From positions 1 to 19,878 of the forward strand of contig JBCCLR010000046.1 of the NCBI GenBank assembly GCA_039026755.1: a DNA stretch of 19,878 nt, written 5' to 3'. A program made the position numbers and the translations under genes. This document shows, piece after piece, positions 1 to 7,638 of the stretch. The notes below the pieces were generated by a model, which worked only from the letters and a program-made list of their open reading frames with translations, did not search any database and was not told the DNA's origin. Source of the DNA: CAKZYD01 sp039026755. GTDB taxonomy: Bacteria > Pseudomonadota > Alphaproteobacteria > Sphingomonadales > CAKZYD01. Every line of letters starts with the position of its first letter. Within the stretch, counting starts at the first letter, position 1.

Positions 1-1769
1 GAATAATTAAAGCCAATGCGCGGCGAAATATTGTCAAAATCACCATTGCCGGCGATGCCGGTGAGCGTGTCATAATCCCAGCGCAAGCCGAAGGTGAGGC
101 TAAGGTCATCGCGCACTTGCACTCGGTCTTCGGCAAACACGCTATAGACCTGTTGGGTGCGGCCAAAGGCATTGGGCTGGGATTCAAAAACTGCGCTGAG
201 CACCTGCGCATCTGACGGTAGGTCTGCGACGGTCAAATTAGTGCCGGCACTTGCCAGCGCGCTCAGCTCATCAGCACTGAGGCTGACTTGAAAATTACCG
301 TTCACATTGCCGCCGCCGAATAGGTCAAATTCGGCCACGACGATATCGAGGCCTGCTTTAAAGCGGTGTTTGCCCCGCGTCCAAGTGGCCATGTGCTTGG
401 TTTGATAGGTGCGTTCGGTGTTATCGAAGATGAAGCCTGGGTGGCCGATCGTGGCAACAGGCCGCGTTAAATCGCCACCCTCAAACAGGGTGACTTGCGG
501 GCCTGGGCCATTGATCGGCTGGCCAAAATCCCAATCAAAACGGCTGTGCAGAAATGCGCCGGTATAATCAAAGTCGGTGCCGCTGTAATTCACGCTCAGT
601 GCGATATTGGTAGACACGCGGTCTTGCACGCTGCCAGCGCTGGGGAACGTAGTGCCCCCATCCAGCCCGCCGCCTTGCCGCTCAAGCTCTATCTGCCCAT
701 GGTTGATGCGCAGCGCCGCGCGCCAGCGTTCATTAAAGATGTGGTCAATGCGCCCGGTAAGCAGCAGCTGTTCGTTTGTGCCAGGCAATGTGGCGGCGGT
801 GCCAATCTCTGGAACGCTCAGCAGATTATCGGTCTCATCACGGATATACTCGACATTGAAAAAGAAGAAGGTTTTGTCGGTCTTGATGGGGCCTTTCAGG
901 CTAAAAGCGCCTTGATAGCGCTCAAAGCTGTCTGACACTGGCGCCCCAAACAGGGAGGTGAGCGTGCCTTCAGCGGTTTCGGTGAGAAACCCGCCTGGCC
1001 GTGTGACAAACACAACTTCGCCGCCAAGGTCATTATCACCGCTCGGCGTGGTAACGTTTATGACGCCGTTGGCTGTGCGGCCAAATTCGACGGAATAAGA
1101 GCTGACCAGAACCGTCACGTCCTGTACCGCGCCAATTGGAAGCGCGAACTTTTGGCCGCCCAGGAAGTTTTCGTTATTGTCGAGCCCATCGATCATATAG
1201 TTGGTGTAAAGCGCATTCGCTCCGTTGATAGCCACAGACGGCGCTTCGCCAAAGAACCCGGTGGATTGCGTGACCCCAGGCAGGCGAAACAACAAACGCT
1301 CTAAGGACCGCGCTTCAACAGGGATGCGAGCAATCTCATCGGCTGTCAGGGTCGCTGACACCTCTGCGTTGGTGGTGTTGAGTGCAGTAATCGCTGGCCG
1401 TGCGCGCACATCTATGGTCTCAACATCACTGGTATCAACGGCGCTGGGACCGAGCACCAGTGTTAGCCCGCGGGTAAAATCAGAACGCAGATTAAACGGC
1501 GCACTTTGGGTTTGAGCGTTGTCATTGCTCGCCGATACAATCCAGCCACTTGCAGCGGGGAGCGCGCCGAAGCGAGCCCGGCCCTGCGCATCCGTTGGTT
1601 TTTCTAAAGTGATGCCCTGCCCTGGATTCGTCAGCCGCACCTGCGCTGCGATTGGATTGCCTTCAGCATCGAGGACCCTCACATCAAGCGCGGCTTGGCT
1701 CCAGGCGAGGCTCGGCCATGCGAAGGCACCGATTAATACGCACACCGCGCGCATCCACGTCATCGGCAT
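1..1769 (-). CDS. TonB-dependent outer-membrane receptor (N-terminal part, runs off the left edge)
   Basis: An uninterrupted minus-strand reading frame of 589 codons reaches the window edge with no stop. It opens with a signal peptide (hydrophobic run VCVLIGAFAWPSLAWSQA, residues 9-26). Next comes a carboxypeptidase-regulatory/Cna-B-like beta domain (about 27-110), then a plausible TonB box (VETIDVRAR, about 116-124). A plug domain follows (about 135-245) with typical phrases such as YMIDGLDNNENF and YSVEFGRTANGVINV. The remainder reads as the start of a beta-barrel (KTFFFFNVEYIRDET, LTFGLRWDY, ISPRIGFNY), like Oar-type receptors. Such proteins carry ligands across the outer membrane using TonB energy. 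Three ATGs (1769, 1763, 1754) could be the start; all keep the signal peptide. It diverges from modABC, so molybdate or a metal chelate is a possible ligand, but nothing in the sequence proves the substrate. Confidence 0.9.
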   Translation of the reverse strand, partial: MPMTWMRAVCVLIGAFAWPSLAWSQAALDVRVLDAEGNPIAAQVRLTNPGQGITLEKPTDAQGRARFGALPAASGWIVSASNDNAQTQSAPFNLRSDFTRGLTLVLGPSAVDTSDVETIDVRARPAITALNTTNAEVSATLTADEIARIPVEARSLERLLFRLPGVTQSTGFFGEAPSVAINGANALYTNYMIDGLDNNENFLGGQKFALPIGAVQDVTVLVSSYSVEFGRTANGVINVTTPSGDNDLGGEVVFVTRPGGFLTETAEGTLTSLFGAPVSDSFERYQGAFSLKGPIKTDKTFFFFNVEYIRDETDNLLSVPEIGTAATLPGTNEQLLLTGRIDHIFNERWRAALRINHGQIELERQGGGLDGGTTFPSAGSVQDRVSTNIALSVNYSGTDFDYTGAFLHSRFDWDFGQPINGPGPQVTLFEGGDLTRPVATIGHPGFIFDNTERTYQTKHMATWTRGKHRFKAGLDIVVAEFDLFGGGNVNGNFQVSLSADELSALASAGTNLTVADLPSDAQVLSAVFESQPNAFGRTQQVYSVFAEDRVQVRDDLSLTFGLRWDYDTLTGIAGNGDFDNISPRIGFNY

Positions 1770-1877
1770 TCCAATACTGTCCCCCACTGCATAATTTTTT
1801 TTTGCCTTGTGGCACATTGCATGCAGCGGAACAAAAGAAGTTTGCATCACAACCGCGTGAAGCCCTAAGGATGAAAC
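1770..1877. promoter_or_regulatory. Divergent intergenic region between the TonB receptor and modABC
   Basis: These 108 bases must hold the promoters for both the leftward receptor and the rightward modABC operon. There is a run of ten T residues (about 1794-1803) and the short palindrome TGCATGCA near 1818-1825. I see no convincing ModE-type palindrome and cannot place -35/-10 boxes confidently. The modA ribosome-binding site TAAGGA lies at 1867-1872. Confidence 0.5.
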
Positions 1878-2627
1878 ATGGTTCGGCTGTCCTCAGCGCT
1901 GCTTGTCTTTGCACTGTGCTTGCTGCCTGCGCGCGCGTTTGCAGCGCAGGCGAAAGTTGCTGTGGCAAGCAATTTTAGCCAAACGTTGGTGACCATCGCC
2001 GACATTTTTAAACAGCAAACCGGCCATAGTCTTACACTTGTCAACGGGTCTACCGGTGCCTTGTTTGCGCAAATTCGCAGCGGCGCGCCCTATGACATCT
2101 ATTTTGCGGCAGATGCTCTGCGTCCGCGCCAGCTGGAAGACGCCGGGCTCGGCTATCACCGAATGACATACGCTATCGGCAGGGTCGTGCTCTGGATGCC
2201 CAATCAAAAACTTAAGGCTGATGCGCTGAGCCAAGACATAGCGGCCCAGCTCGATGCCTTGAAGGGCCGCGTTGCACTGGCTCAGCCTAGGCTTGCGCCC
2301 TACGGAGCGGCGGCGCGCCAGGTCCTAGCGGATTGGCGCTTTGACGGCAGCCGGCTCGTCTATGGCCAAAATGTCGGCCAGACATACAGCTTTATTAACT
2401 CCGGCAATGCCGCTGCCGGTTTCATCGCAGCAGCGCAAATCGCCGGGCAAAACCGCCGGGATGTTTGGCCCGTGCCGCAAGCCCTGCACGCGCCCATCCG
2501 GCAAGACTTGGTGATATTGAACCCAGAAAATAAGGCCGCAGCCGCGCTGAGGACCTTTATGCAGTCGCCGCAGGTGGCGGCACTGCTTGAAGCACATGGC
2601 TATGACGCTGTGACTGGCGTGCAATAG
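1878..2627 (+). CDS. modA: Molybdate ABC transporter, periplasmic substrate-binding protein
   Basis: 249 residues. An N-terminal signal peptide (about 1-23, ending ARAFA-AQA) is followed by a ModA-type periplasmic binding fold: VAVASNF near the mature N-terminus, then NGSTGALFAQI, GAPYDIYFAAD and ALAQPRLAPYG, all typical of molybdate/tungstate-binding proteins. Near its C-terminus comes VILNPENKAAAALRTFMQSP, also a family pattern. It captures molybdate in the periplasm and delivers it to ModB. The ATG at 1878 has TAAGGA 5 bases upstream and starts just before the signal peptide. The stop codon shares one base with the GTG start of modB (TAGTG), so the two are translationally coupled. Confidence 0.93.
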   Translation: MVRLSSALLVFALCLLPARAFAAQAKVAVASNFSQTLVTIADIFKQQTGHSLTLVNGSTGALFAQIRSGAPYDIYFAADALRPRQLEDAGLGYHRMTYAIGRVVLWMPNQKLKADALSQDIAAQLDALKGRVALAQPRLAPYGAAARQVLADWRFDGSRLVYGQNVGQTYSFINSGNAAAGFIAAAQIAGQNRRDVWPVPQALHAPIRQDLVILNPENKAAAALRTFMQSPQVAALLEAHGYDAVTGVQ

Positions 2628-3289
2628 TGCTTGGGCCAATTGGCTTAACCGCCTTGCTTGCCAGCGTGACGACGGCGCTGCTCATGGTGTTTGCGGTGCC
2701 ATTTGCTTGGTGGCTCGCGCGCACACATAGCGTGTTTAAACCGATCCTTGAAGCGATTACGGCCATGCCGCTGGTGCTGCCCCCCACGGTGCTGGGGTTT
2801 TACCTATTGCTGCTGTTCAGCCCAGCAAATCCGCTTGGCAGCGCTTGGCTGACGCTCACCGGCGAGACGCTGAGCTTTTCATTCACTGGGCTGGTGATCG
2901 CATCGATGCTGTATAGCCTGCCCTTTGCCGTGCAGCCGCTACAAAGCGCCTTTGAACAGCTCGATGAAGCCGCGCTTGAGGCGGCCAGCAGCCTTGGTGC
3001 GGGCCCAATGGATCGTTTGTTTTCGCTTGCCCTGCCCATGGCCAGGCGCGGCGTGATGACGGCGGCCATTCTCACCTTTGCCCATACCGTGGGGGAATTT
3101 GGCGTCGTTTTGATGGTTGGCGGTAACATTCCCGGCGAAACCCGGGTCATATCCATTGCTATTTATGAGCATGTGGAGACCCTGCGCTATGCTGAGGCGC
3201 ATCAGCTGTCTGGGCTGATGCTGGTGTTTAGCTTTGTGGTGCTGATGAGTGTTTATGCACTGGGGCGCAAGGCAGCTGTGCGTGCTTGA
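2627..3289 (+). CDS. modB: Molybdate ABC transporter permease
   Basis: 220 residues, close to the usual ModB length, and almost entirely hydrophobic with about five membrane segments. The EAA loop that contacts the ATPase is seen as EAASSLGAGPMDRLFSLALP (about residues 120-139). The phrases PLVLPPTVLGFYLLLLFSP and HTVGEFGVVLMVGGNIPGET are diagnostic of ModB. The start is a GTG overlapping the modA stop by one base and has no clear ribosome-binding site of its own, so translation probably depends on modA. The end overlaps the likely modC start by 8 bases. It forms the inner-membrane channel of the ModABC transporter. Confidence 0.95.
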   Translation: MLGPIGLTALLASVTTALLMVFAVPFAWWLARTHSVFKPILEAITAMPLVLPPTVLGFYLLLLFSPANPLGSAWLTLTGETLSFSFTGLVIASMLYSLPFAVQPLQSAFEQLDEAALEAASSLGAGPMDRLFSLALPMARRGVMTAAILTFAHTVGEFGVVLMVGGNIPGETRVISIAIYEHVETLRYAEAHQLSGLMLVFSFVVLMSVYALGRKAAVRA

Positions 3290-4379
3290 GGTCCAGCTCT
3301 CACTGCCGATGCGCGGCGCAGCGCTGGCCGTTGCCGAGTGCTTTACGCTTGCTGGTGAGACCATCGCTATTTTTGGCCCGTCTGGCGTCGGTAAAACGCG
3401 GTTTTTAAGGTCCCTAGCGGGGCTTGATGCGCGCGATGCCGGGCGCGCTGCAGGCACCATTCGATATGACCGCAACCTGCTGCTCGACAGTGCACATGGT
3501 GTCTATGTGCCCGCCTATAAGCGGGCAATTGCCTATGCCGCCCAGCGCCCGGCTTTGTTTGCGCATCTGAGCGTGGCAGAGAATATCGCCTTTGCCGCCA
3601 AGCGCAGCTTTCCCGGCGCACCGCAGATGGATGACGTTATTGCACTTTTGGGTTTAGCGCCGCTGCTCAAACAGCGGCCAGACACACTCTCGGGCGGTGA
3701 GCAGCAGCGCGTTGCTTTGGCACGCGCGGCAGTGCAAGGCGCGCCACTTTTGCTGCTTGATGAGCCGATGGCTGCGCTTGATCGCCCGGCCAAGCTGGCT
3801 ATGATGGAGGCTATAGAGACGCTGCAAAGCGCGTTCGGTATATCGATACTGCTGGTCAGCCACGCGCTTGAAGATGTGCTCCGCCTGGCCAGCCATAGCC
3901 TGATTTTATCGGCGGGCGGATGCCTTGCTTATGGTCCAACGCTTGAGGTATTTGAGCGCATTGATCAAAGCCAGGCGCTCGGCCAGTTCGATGTTGGCAG
4001 CATCTTCGCCGCGACGGTCAGCGCCCATGACACGGCGCTCTATCTCACGCAGCTTGAGGTGTGTGGAGTAACGCTGTCCATGCCGCTGCTTGAGCGCATC
4101 GCGTTGGGCAGCAGCGTGCGGCTGCGGGTGCGCGCACGTGATGTGGCCATTGCCCGCGCGCGGCCCAAGGGCCTGAGTATCCGCAACATCGTGCCTGCAA
4201 CTGTTATGAAAATTCAGCAGTCAAGCGACAGCGCGTTTGTCGATGTAACACTTCAGTTTGCCGGGCAAACCCTGTTGGCACGCATGACCCGCGCTGCGCT
4301 GCAGGAGCTGGCGTTAAGCGTCGGCGATGACGTGTTTGCACTGATTAAATCCGTCAGCTTTGATCGGCGGATGTTTTAG
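3282..4379 (+). CDS. modC: Molybdate ABC transporter ATP-binding protein
   Basis: 365 residues from the GTG at 3282, chosen because the protein then opens LEVQLSLPM as ModC proteins do; an in-frame GTG at 3249 would add 11 residues unlike the family. The ATPase domain has Walker A GPSGVGKT (32-39), Q-loop Gln88, ABC signature LSGGE (136-140), Walker B LLLLDE (156-161) and switch His194. The C-terminal part, about 298-362 (SIRNIVPATVMKIQ onward), is the Mop/TOBE molybdate-sensing domain that distinguishes ModC from other import ATPases. It powers uptake through ModB. Its 3' end overlaps the 3' end of the convergent HugZ-like gene by 26 bases, leaving no room for a terminator between them. Confidence 0.95.
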   Translation: MLEVQLSLPMRGAALAVAECFTLAGETIAIFGPSGVGKTRFLRSLAGLDARDAGRAAGTIRYDRNLLLDSAHGVYVPAYKRAIAYAAQRPALFAHLSVAENIAFAAKRSFPGAPQMDDVIALLGLAPLLKQRPDTLSGGEQQRVALARAAVQGAPLLLLDEPMAALDRPAKLAMMEAIETLQSAFGISILLVSHALEDVLRLASHSLILSAGGCLAYGPTLEVFERIDQSQALGQFDVGSIFAATVSAHDTALYLTQLEVCGVTLSMPLLERIALGSSVRLRVRARDVAIARARPKGLSIRNIVPATVMKIQQSSDSAFVDVTLQFAGQTLLARMTRAALQELALSVGDDVFALIKSVSFDRRMF

Positions 4380-5103
4380 CGTCGCGCCGCGCCAGCTGGA
4401 CCAGGCGGGGGCGCAGCTCCTTTGCGGATTTGAGCGGCGGGTCAAACCACAGCCGCGCAACATCATCACCATTGACCAGGTCAAACCCTTCCACATCCAT
4501 GCTTGCCAGCCGCCATGGCCCGGGCTCGCGGCCAAGCAAACCAACGGCGTAATGCGCAATCGCATCGAGATGATCATCATTCATATGCGCAACAGCGCCC
4601 GCTTCCATGGCGGTAAGGTCTGCATCATCGGCGGTTTTTAAGTCCTGCGCCGTCATCTCATAGGCTTTGGCATAGCCGCCATAATAGTCAGCGCGCTCTG
4701 GGCAAATGCGCCAAAAGGCAAAGTCGGCAAAGTCGGCATAAAGCGCGGCTTTGGGTTGGCGCATTAAAAACCGGCTGCGCGCCAAGCCGCGGGCCTCGCC
4801 GTCAAGTTTAATGGCATGGCCAGACAGTGCCAGCCGCGGGTGCGCTAGGGGGTCGCCTTTGCCGGGCACCCCGATGAGGAGCGAGCAGCGCGCATCTGCT
4901 TCGAGCGCTGCAAAATGCGGCGCCAGCTGAGAGATCAGGAAAATCGGCGATCCATCGGGCTCAGTCGCAAGGGAGATACGGCTGACAATCGGCGCGCCGC
5001 TGCTTGGGTCTAACGCGGCCAGCGCGCCGTACCGGGCTGTGCGCAGCAGCGTTTTTGCAGCGCGTATCGCTGCCTTATCCACGGGCTGGTGTGTCTCTGT
5101 CAT
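4354..5103 (-). CDS. HugZ-like haem/PNPOx-fold protein with DUF2470 domain
   Basis: 249 residues from the ATG at 5103; an in-frame GTG at 5124 would add seven residues. The N-terminal half (about 8-145) is a pyridoxamine-5'-phosphate-oxidase-like split barrel (TARYGALAALDPSSGAPIVSRISLA, and RICPERADYYGGYAKAYEM). The C-terminal part (about 165-245) is a DUF2470 domain with the conserved HMNDDHLDAI at about 173-182. This two-domain layout is that of HugZ-family haem-degrading or haem-binding proteins. Haem oxygenase activity is known for some members; here it is inferred from architecture only. No haem-transport genes lie beside it. The gene converges on modC with a 26-base overlap and follows the DUF4149 gene after a 62-base gap, so it may be the last gene of that transcription unit or have its own promoter. 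Confidence 0.85.
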   Translation of the reverse strand: MTETHQPVDKAAIRAAKTLLRTARYGALAALDPSSGAPIVSRISLATEPDGSPIFLISQLAPHFAALEADARCSLLIGVPGKGDPLAHPRLALSGHAIKLDGEARGLARSRFLMRQPKAALYADFADFAFWRICPERADYYGGYAKAYEMTAQDLKTADDADLTAMEAGAVAHMNDDHLDAIAHYAVGLLGREPGPWRLASMDVEGFDLVNGDDVARLWFDPPLKSAKELRPRLVQLARRDAKTSADQS

Positions 5104-5134
5104 GGCACCAGTATAAGCATCCACACGATTTCGG

Positions 5135-5154
5135 TAAGCTGCGTTCTCAGCTTA
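5135..5154. other. Short perfect hairpin between the DUF4149 and HugZ-like genes
   Basis: TAAGCTG (5135-5141) and CAGCTTA (5148-5154) form a 7-bp stem with a 6-base loop. It lies 11 bases downstream of the DUF4149 stop codon and upstream of the HugZ-like start. No T-run follows on the minus strand, so it is at best a weak terminator, attenuator or mRNA-stability structure. Confidence 0.35.
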
Positions 5155-5165
5155 TTCTATTCCAA

Positions 5166-5561
5166 TTACAGGCTGGCGAGCCGGACAATGACATAGCCCG
5201 CCGCCCCTATGTGCGACAGCGTAATCAACACAGATACGCTATGCAGCACTTTAAACCGCGTTTTTGCGCCAGCATCTGTTGCCGCATTAACAGCTGGCAT
5301 AACGATTTGCCGAGATATGACTGTGGTGACGGCAATGATCGCCAGGATCACACTTGATCGCACGTCAAACATCGCCGCTATTCCTGCGGCAATGCCCGAT
5401 GTGGCAATTACGAAGATATAGAAATGCGGAAACGCCCTGCGAATGAGTGGGCCGGATGTGCCGCTTGGCAGGGCAGTCACGACGAAAGGCGCAAAGGCAA
5501 AGGAATACAGCACCGTGCCGCCAAACATCAGCGCGGTGATCAAAAGAGCTGCAGGTATCAT
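5166..5561 (-). CDS. DUF4149/TMEM205-like integral membrane protein
   Basis: 131 residues with four predicted membrane helices (about 3-28, 47-65, 70-90 and 105-128). The helix-1 phrase GGTVLYSFAFAPFVVTALP and the following PLIRRAFPHFYIFVIATSGIAAG match the DUF4149/TMEM205-like family, whose biochemical role is unknown to me. The ATG at 5561 overlaps the end of the upstream methyltransferase by 4 bases (ATGA), so it is translationally coupled to that gene. The tight coupling suggests a shared membrane-associated role, but no function can be read from the sequence. Confidence 0.75.
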   Translation of the reverse strand: MIPAALLITALMFGGTVLYSFAFAPFVVTALPSGTSGPLIRRAFPHFYIFVIATSGIAAGIAAMFDVRSSVILAIIAVTTVISRQIVMPAVNAATDAGAKTRFKVLHSVSVLITLSHIGAAGYVIVRLASL

Positions 5562-6277
5562 GATGTCTGCTCCGGTTTTCTAGCGATCCCCATATAGATA
5601 AGGCTGCGCATGGGCACAGGCCCAAAGATCATATCTGCGCGCGCGTTTATGCCGCGCGGCCCCAGGCCGGTGGTTGGGCCGGGGATGAGGCCAGCGGCAA
5701 GCAGTTCTGCTTTGAGCTCTTTTGGTTTGATAAACATGGCTGGGTCGTGCGTGCCTTTGGGCAGCAAACCTAAGATGTCTTCAGCCACCGTGATTACGCC
5801 AAAGTGCGCGATGGGGTTGCGGTTGATGGTATCAAACAGGAACAGCCCGCCTGGTTTTAGGCTGCGCGCGATTTCACCAATAACCTGCGTCAAATCTGAG
5901 ACGTGTTCTAACACATCGACACAGACAACTGCGTCAAATGCCGCGTCGGCATAAGGCAAGTGTTCACCCACGCCGACATCATAGCGAATGTCGTGGCCCA
6001 TGTTGGTCGCCCGCGCTCTTGCAGCGTCGATTGCTTTTTCAGCGGGATCAATTCCAGTGACGTGCGCACCGCACTCATGCAAGGCTTCAGCCATGAAACC
6101 GCCGGCGCAGCCGAGGTCGAGCACGGTCTTGCCCTGCCAATCGATGTGCTGGTTAAACCAGCGCAACCGGCCCGGCACCAGGTTTTTAAGCGTGCGGATC
6201 CAGCGGACGTCATCGGACCACCAGTCGTCCGCGACATCGTCATATATGCCAAGGTTATTGCGCTTGATGCTTGCCAT
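5558..6277 (-). CDS. UbiG-like SAM-dependent O-methyltransferase
   Basis: 239 residues, near the usual UbiG length. It has a class I SAM fold: motif I VLDLGCAGGF (52-61), acidic residue Asp77 at the end of strand beta2 (VTGIDPAEK), and motif II CVDVLEHV (119-126). The C-terminal part, DTINRNPIAHFGVITVAEDI followed by LLPKGTHDP and FIKPKEL, closely follows UbiG (ubiquinone hydroxyl O-methyltransferase). The N-terminus has the YDxxAxxWW pattern (12-20), but the stretch after it (SDDVRWIRTLKNLVPGRLRW) departs from canonical UbiG. It may therefore be a paralogue acting on another hydroxylated lipid or quinone. The start overlaps the preceding membrane methyltransferase gene by 23 bases and the stop overlaps the DUF4149 start by 4. 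Confidence 0.8.
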   Translation of the reverse strand: MASIKRNNLGIYDDVADDWWSDDVRWIRTLKNLVPGRLRWFNQHIDWQGKTVLDLGCAGGFMAEALHECGAHVTGIDPAEKAIDAARARATNMGHDIRYDVGVGEHLPYADAAFDAVVCVDVLEHVSDLTQVIGEIARSLKPGGLFLFDTINRNPIAHFGVITVAEDILGLLPKGTHDPAMFIKPKELKAELLAAGLIPGPTTGLGPRGINARADMIFGPVPMRSLIYMGIARKPEQTS

Positions 6278-7082
6278 CAGATCGGTCTTTGGTAAGGGCT
6301 GGTATGGCGTAGGGCACGCTGTCTTTATATTTTAAAAAGCGTGCGCCATAGCGCTGCTGAAGCCGCCGTTCTTTTAAGATGGGCGCGATGAGACAGTAGG
6401 CGGTGAGCATAATTGCCAGGGCAAGCTGATCCGGCGTCCATATGGGCACGGTCCACAATGTTAGTGCAAACGCGACATATATTGGCTGGCGGATGACGCG
6501 AAATAGCCCCGTATGCGGCATATCAGGGTAGCGCGGCTTAATCTTCTGCAGGAGCGATAGCCAGCCAAGTGCGCCTGATTGCACATCCATGCCAGCATCA
6601 TAGGTCGCCTTAATCAGCAGCAGCCAGGCGAATGCGTATGCGGTAAGGCACAGCGTCAGCATCGTGCCTTCCGCACGCCACCAGACAATGCCGCTGGGCG
6701 TCCAGCATGCAAACAACAAAAGCAGCTGCAGCGAGGCTATGATGGCATATGTCGTGGTGCTGAGGGTTGCCCCATGCCCGCCCGGTGCAAGCTTTGCCAG
6801 AACGCGCCCACCGCGCTGCGTGAGCAACAGTGAATGCATGAGTGGGAATTGCACAATGAGCGCGAAATTAGCTGCGCCGGCATACGGCCACGGTACCGCG
6901 CCGAGGCTGCGGCTCATGCCGAAATACATGGCCACCATCATGGCGATGACAGCGGCGGTAAAAAGCGTATGAACCGTGATGCCAAGGATTAGCGCGAGTA
7001 TAATGCGGACAATGCCAGGTGGCGGGCTGAAAGCGCCCAGAACGAGTGTCATGAGGCGCTCAAAATGCGGGTCATGTTTCAT
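6255..7082 (-). CDS. Membrane methyltransferase of the ICMT/NnrU-like family
   Basis: 275 residues from the ATG at 7082, which overlaps the stop of the upstream DCC-protein gene as ATGA; a longer reading frame exists upstream but lies inside that gene. At least six hydrophobic helices are visible (about 23-55, 68-86, 111-130, 141-160, 200-215 and 218-236). The C-terminal signature is like isoprenylcysteine/phospholipid methyltransferases: GLFRVIRQPIYVAF (192-205), Glu238 in LKERR, and RYGARFLKYKDSVPYAIP (244-261). The earlier FPLMHSLLLTQRG resembles the NnrU/MddA branch. Members methylate lipophilic thiols, phospholipids or small thiols at the membrane; the substrate here is unknown. It ends inside the start of the UbiG-like gene. 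Confidence 0.75.
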   Translation of the reverse strand: MKHDPHFERLMTLVLGAFSPPPGIVRIILALILGITVHTLFTAAVIAMMVAMYFGMSRSLGAVPWPYAGAANFALIVQFPLMHSLLLTQRGGRVLAKLAPGGHGATLSTTTYAIIASLQLLLLFACWTPSGIVWWRAEGTMLTLCLTAYAFAWLLLIKATYDAGMDVQSGALGWLSLLQKIKPRYPDMPHTGLFRVIRQPIYVAFALTLWTVPIWTPDQLALAIMLTAYCLIAPILKERRLQQRYGARFLKYKDSVPYAIPALTKDRSDGKHQAQ

Positions 7083-7495
7083 TTTTCCGCGGCCTGGGGC
7101 GCAGATGTTGCCGGTTTGGCCCCCAGTTTTGCGGCAATCCAAGAGAGCGCGGGGCGGATTGGCAAAAACATCCGATAAGCGCCTTCGAGTAGGCTCGGTA
7201 CGCCAGGAAAGCGCGCAAGGCGTGCCGCCCAGCGCCAACCAGGCAAGGTCGCCCAGACCGCGATGAAGGCACGTGCGCCTGACAACAGCGTTCCGTCGGC
7301 TTGGCGCACATGGAAGCGCTGCATCGCCGCGTCCGGCGCCAAGTCTGCGCCCAATTCGGCATTTCTTTGCGACACATCGATAAAACACAGAGCCTCGCTG
7401 CCTTTGCGTGTCGCATAATGGCCAATTTCTGCAGTACACAAGGGGCAAGAGCCGTCATAGTAGACGGTTGCGGAATGTTTCTGTGGGTCTGGCAT
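7079..7495 (-). CDS. DCC-family (DUF393) thiol-disulfide oxidoreductase-like protein
   Basis: 138 residues. The family-defining DxxCxxC motif is at the N-terminus: YDGSCPLCTAEI with cysteines 17 and 20. RFHVRQADGTLLSGARAFIAVWATLPGWRW then gives the usual DUF393 middle section, and YRMFLPIRP the usual end. The fold is thioredoxin-like by family knowledge, and the two cysteines are a plausible redox pair. It is probably cytoplasmic, with no signal peptide. It is first in a four-gene overlapping set, and its stop overlaps the membrane methyltransferase start by 4 bases. The redox partner is not apparent. Confidence 0.82.
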   Translation of the reverse strand: MPDPQKHSATVYYDGSCPLCTAEIGHYATRKGSEALCFIDVSQRNAELGADLAPDAAMQRFHVRQADGTLLSGARAFIAVWATLPGWRWAARLARFPGVPSLLEGAYRMFLPIRPALSWIAAKLGAKPATSAPQAAEK

Positions 7496-7580
7496 AAGTA
7501 CCGCGCGATACTACCTCTTTGTCGTCGTTGTTGTATTCGCACAGCTTTGGGCTTTGGACTGGTTTCGCGTCAATCCGCCG

Positions 7581-7611
7581 CTATGCCCATACCTTTGCGG
7601 TCATGGCATAG
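7581..7611. other. Imperfect hairpin in the 143-base gap upstream of the DCC-protein gene
   Basis: CTATGCC (7581-7587) pairs with GGCATAG (7605-7611); two further A-T pairs form if C7588 is bulged. It lies in the non-coding stretch 7496-7638, downstream of the moeB-like stop and upstream of the DUF393 start. There is no T-run on either strand, so it is not a standard terminator; it could be an operator or leader structure. I see no clear promoter boxes in the gap. Confidence 0.3.
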
Positions 7612-7638
7612 CCTTGGCACAGTTAAATGAATGTATGC

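Noticed and set aside
495..1794. Several plus-strand open frames of 90-146 codons on the strand opposite the TonB receptor
   Set aside because: They are antisense to a continuous receptor frame with clear signal peptide, TonB box and plug; their translations show no family features and lack ribosome-binding sites.
1793..1803. T-run after the receptor start as a terminator
   Set aside because: No stem precedes it on the plus strand, and it sits in a divergent promoter region where no transcript should end.
5075..5083. TTATCCACG, a one-mismatch DnaA box
   Set aside because: Single occurrence within the HugZ-like coding region, far from any origin-like feature.
7083..7448. Longer N-terminal extension of the membrane methyltransferase
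   Set aside because: The extension lies entirely in another frame of the DCC-protein gene. The ATG at 7082 gives an ATGA overlap and a normal-looking protein.
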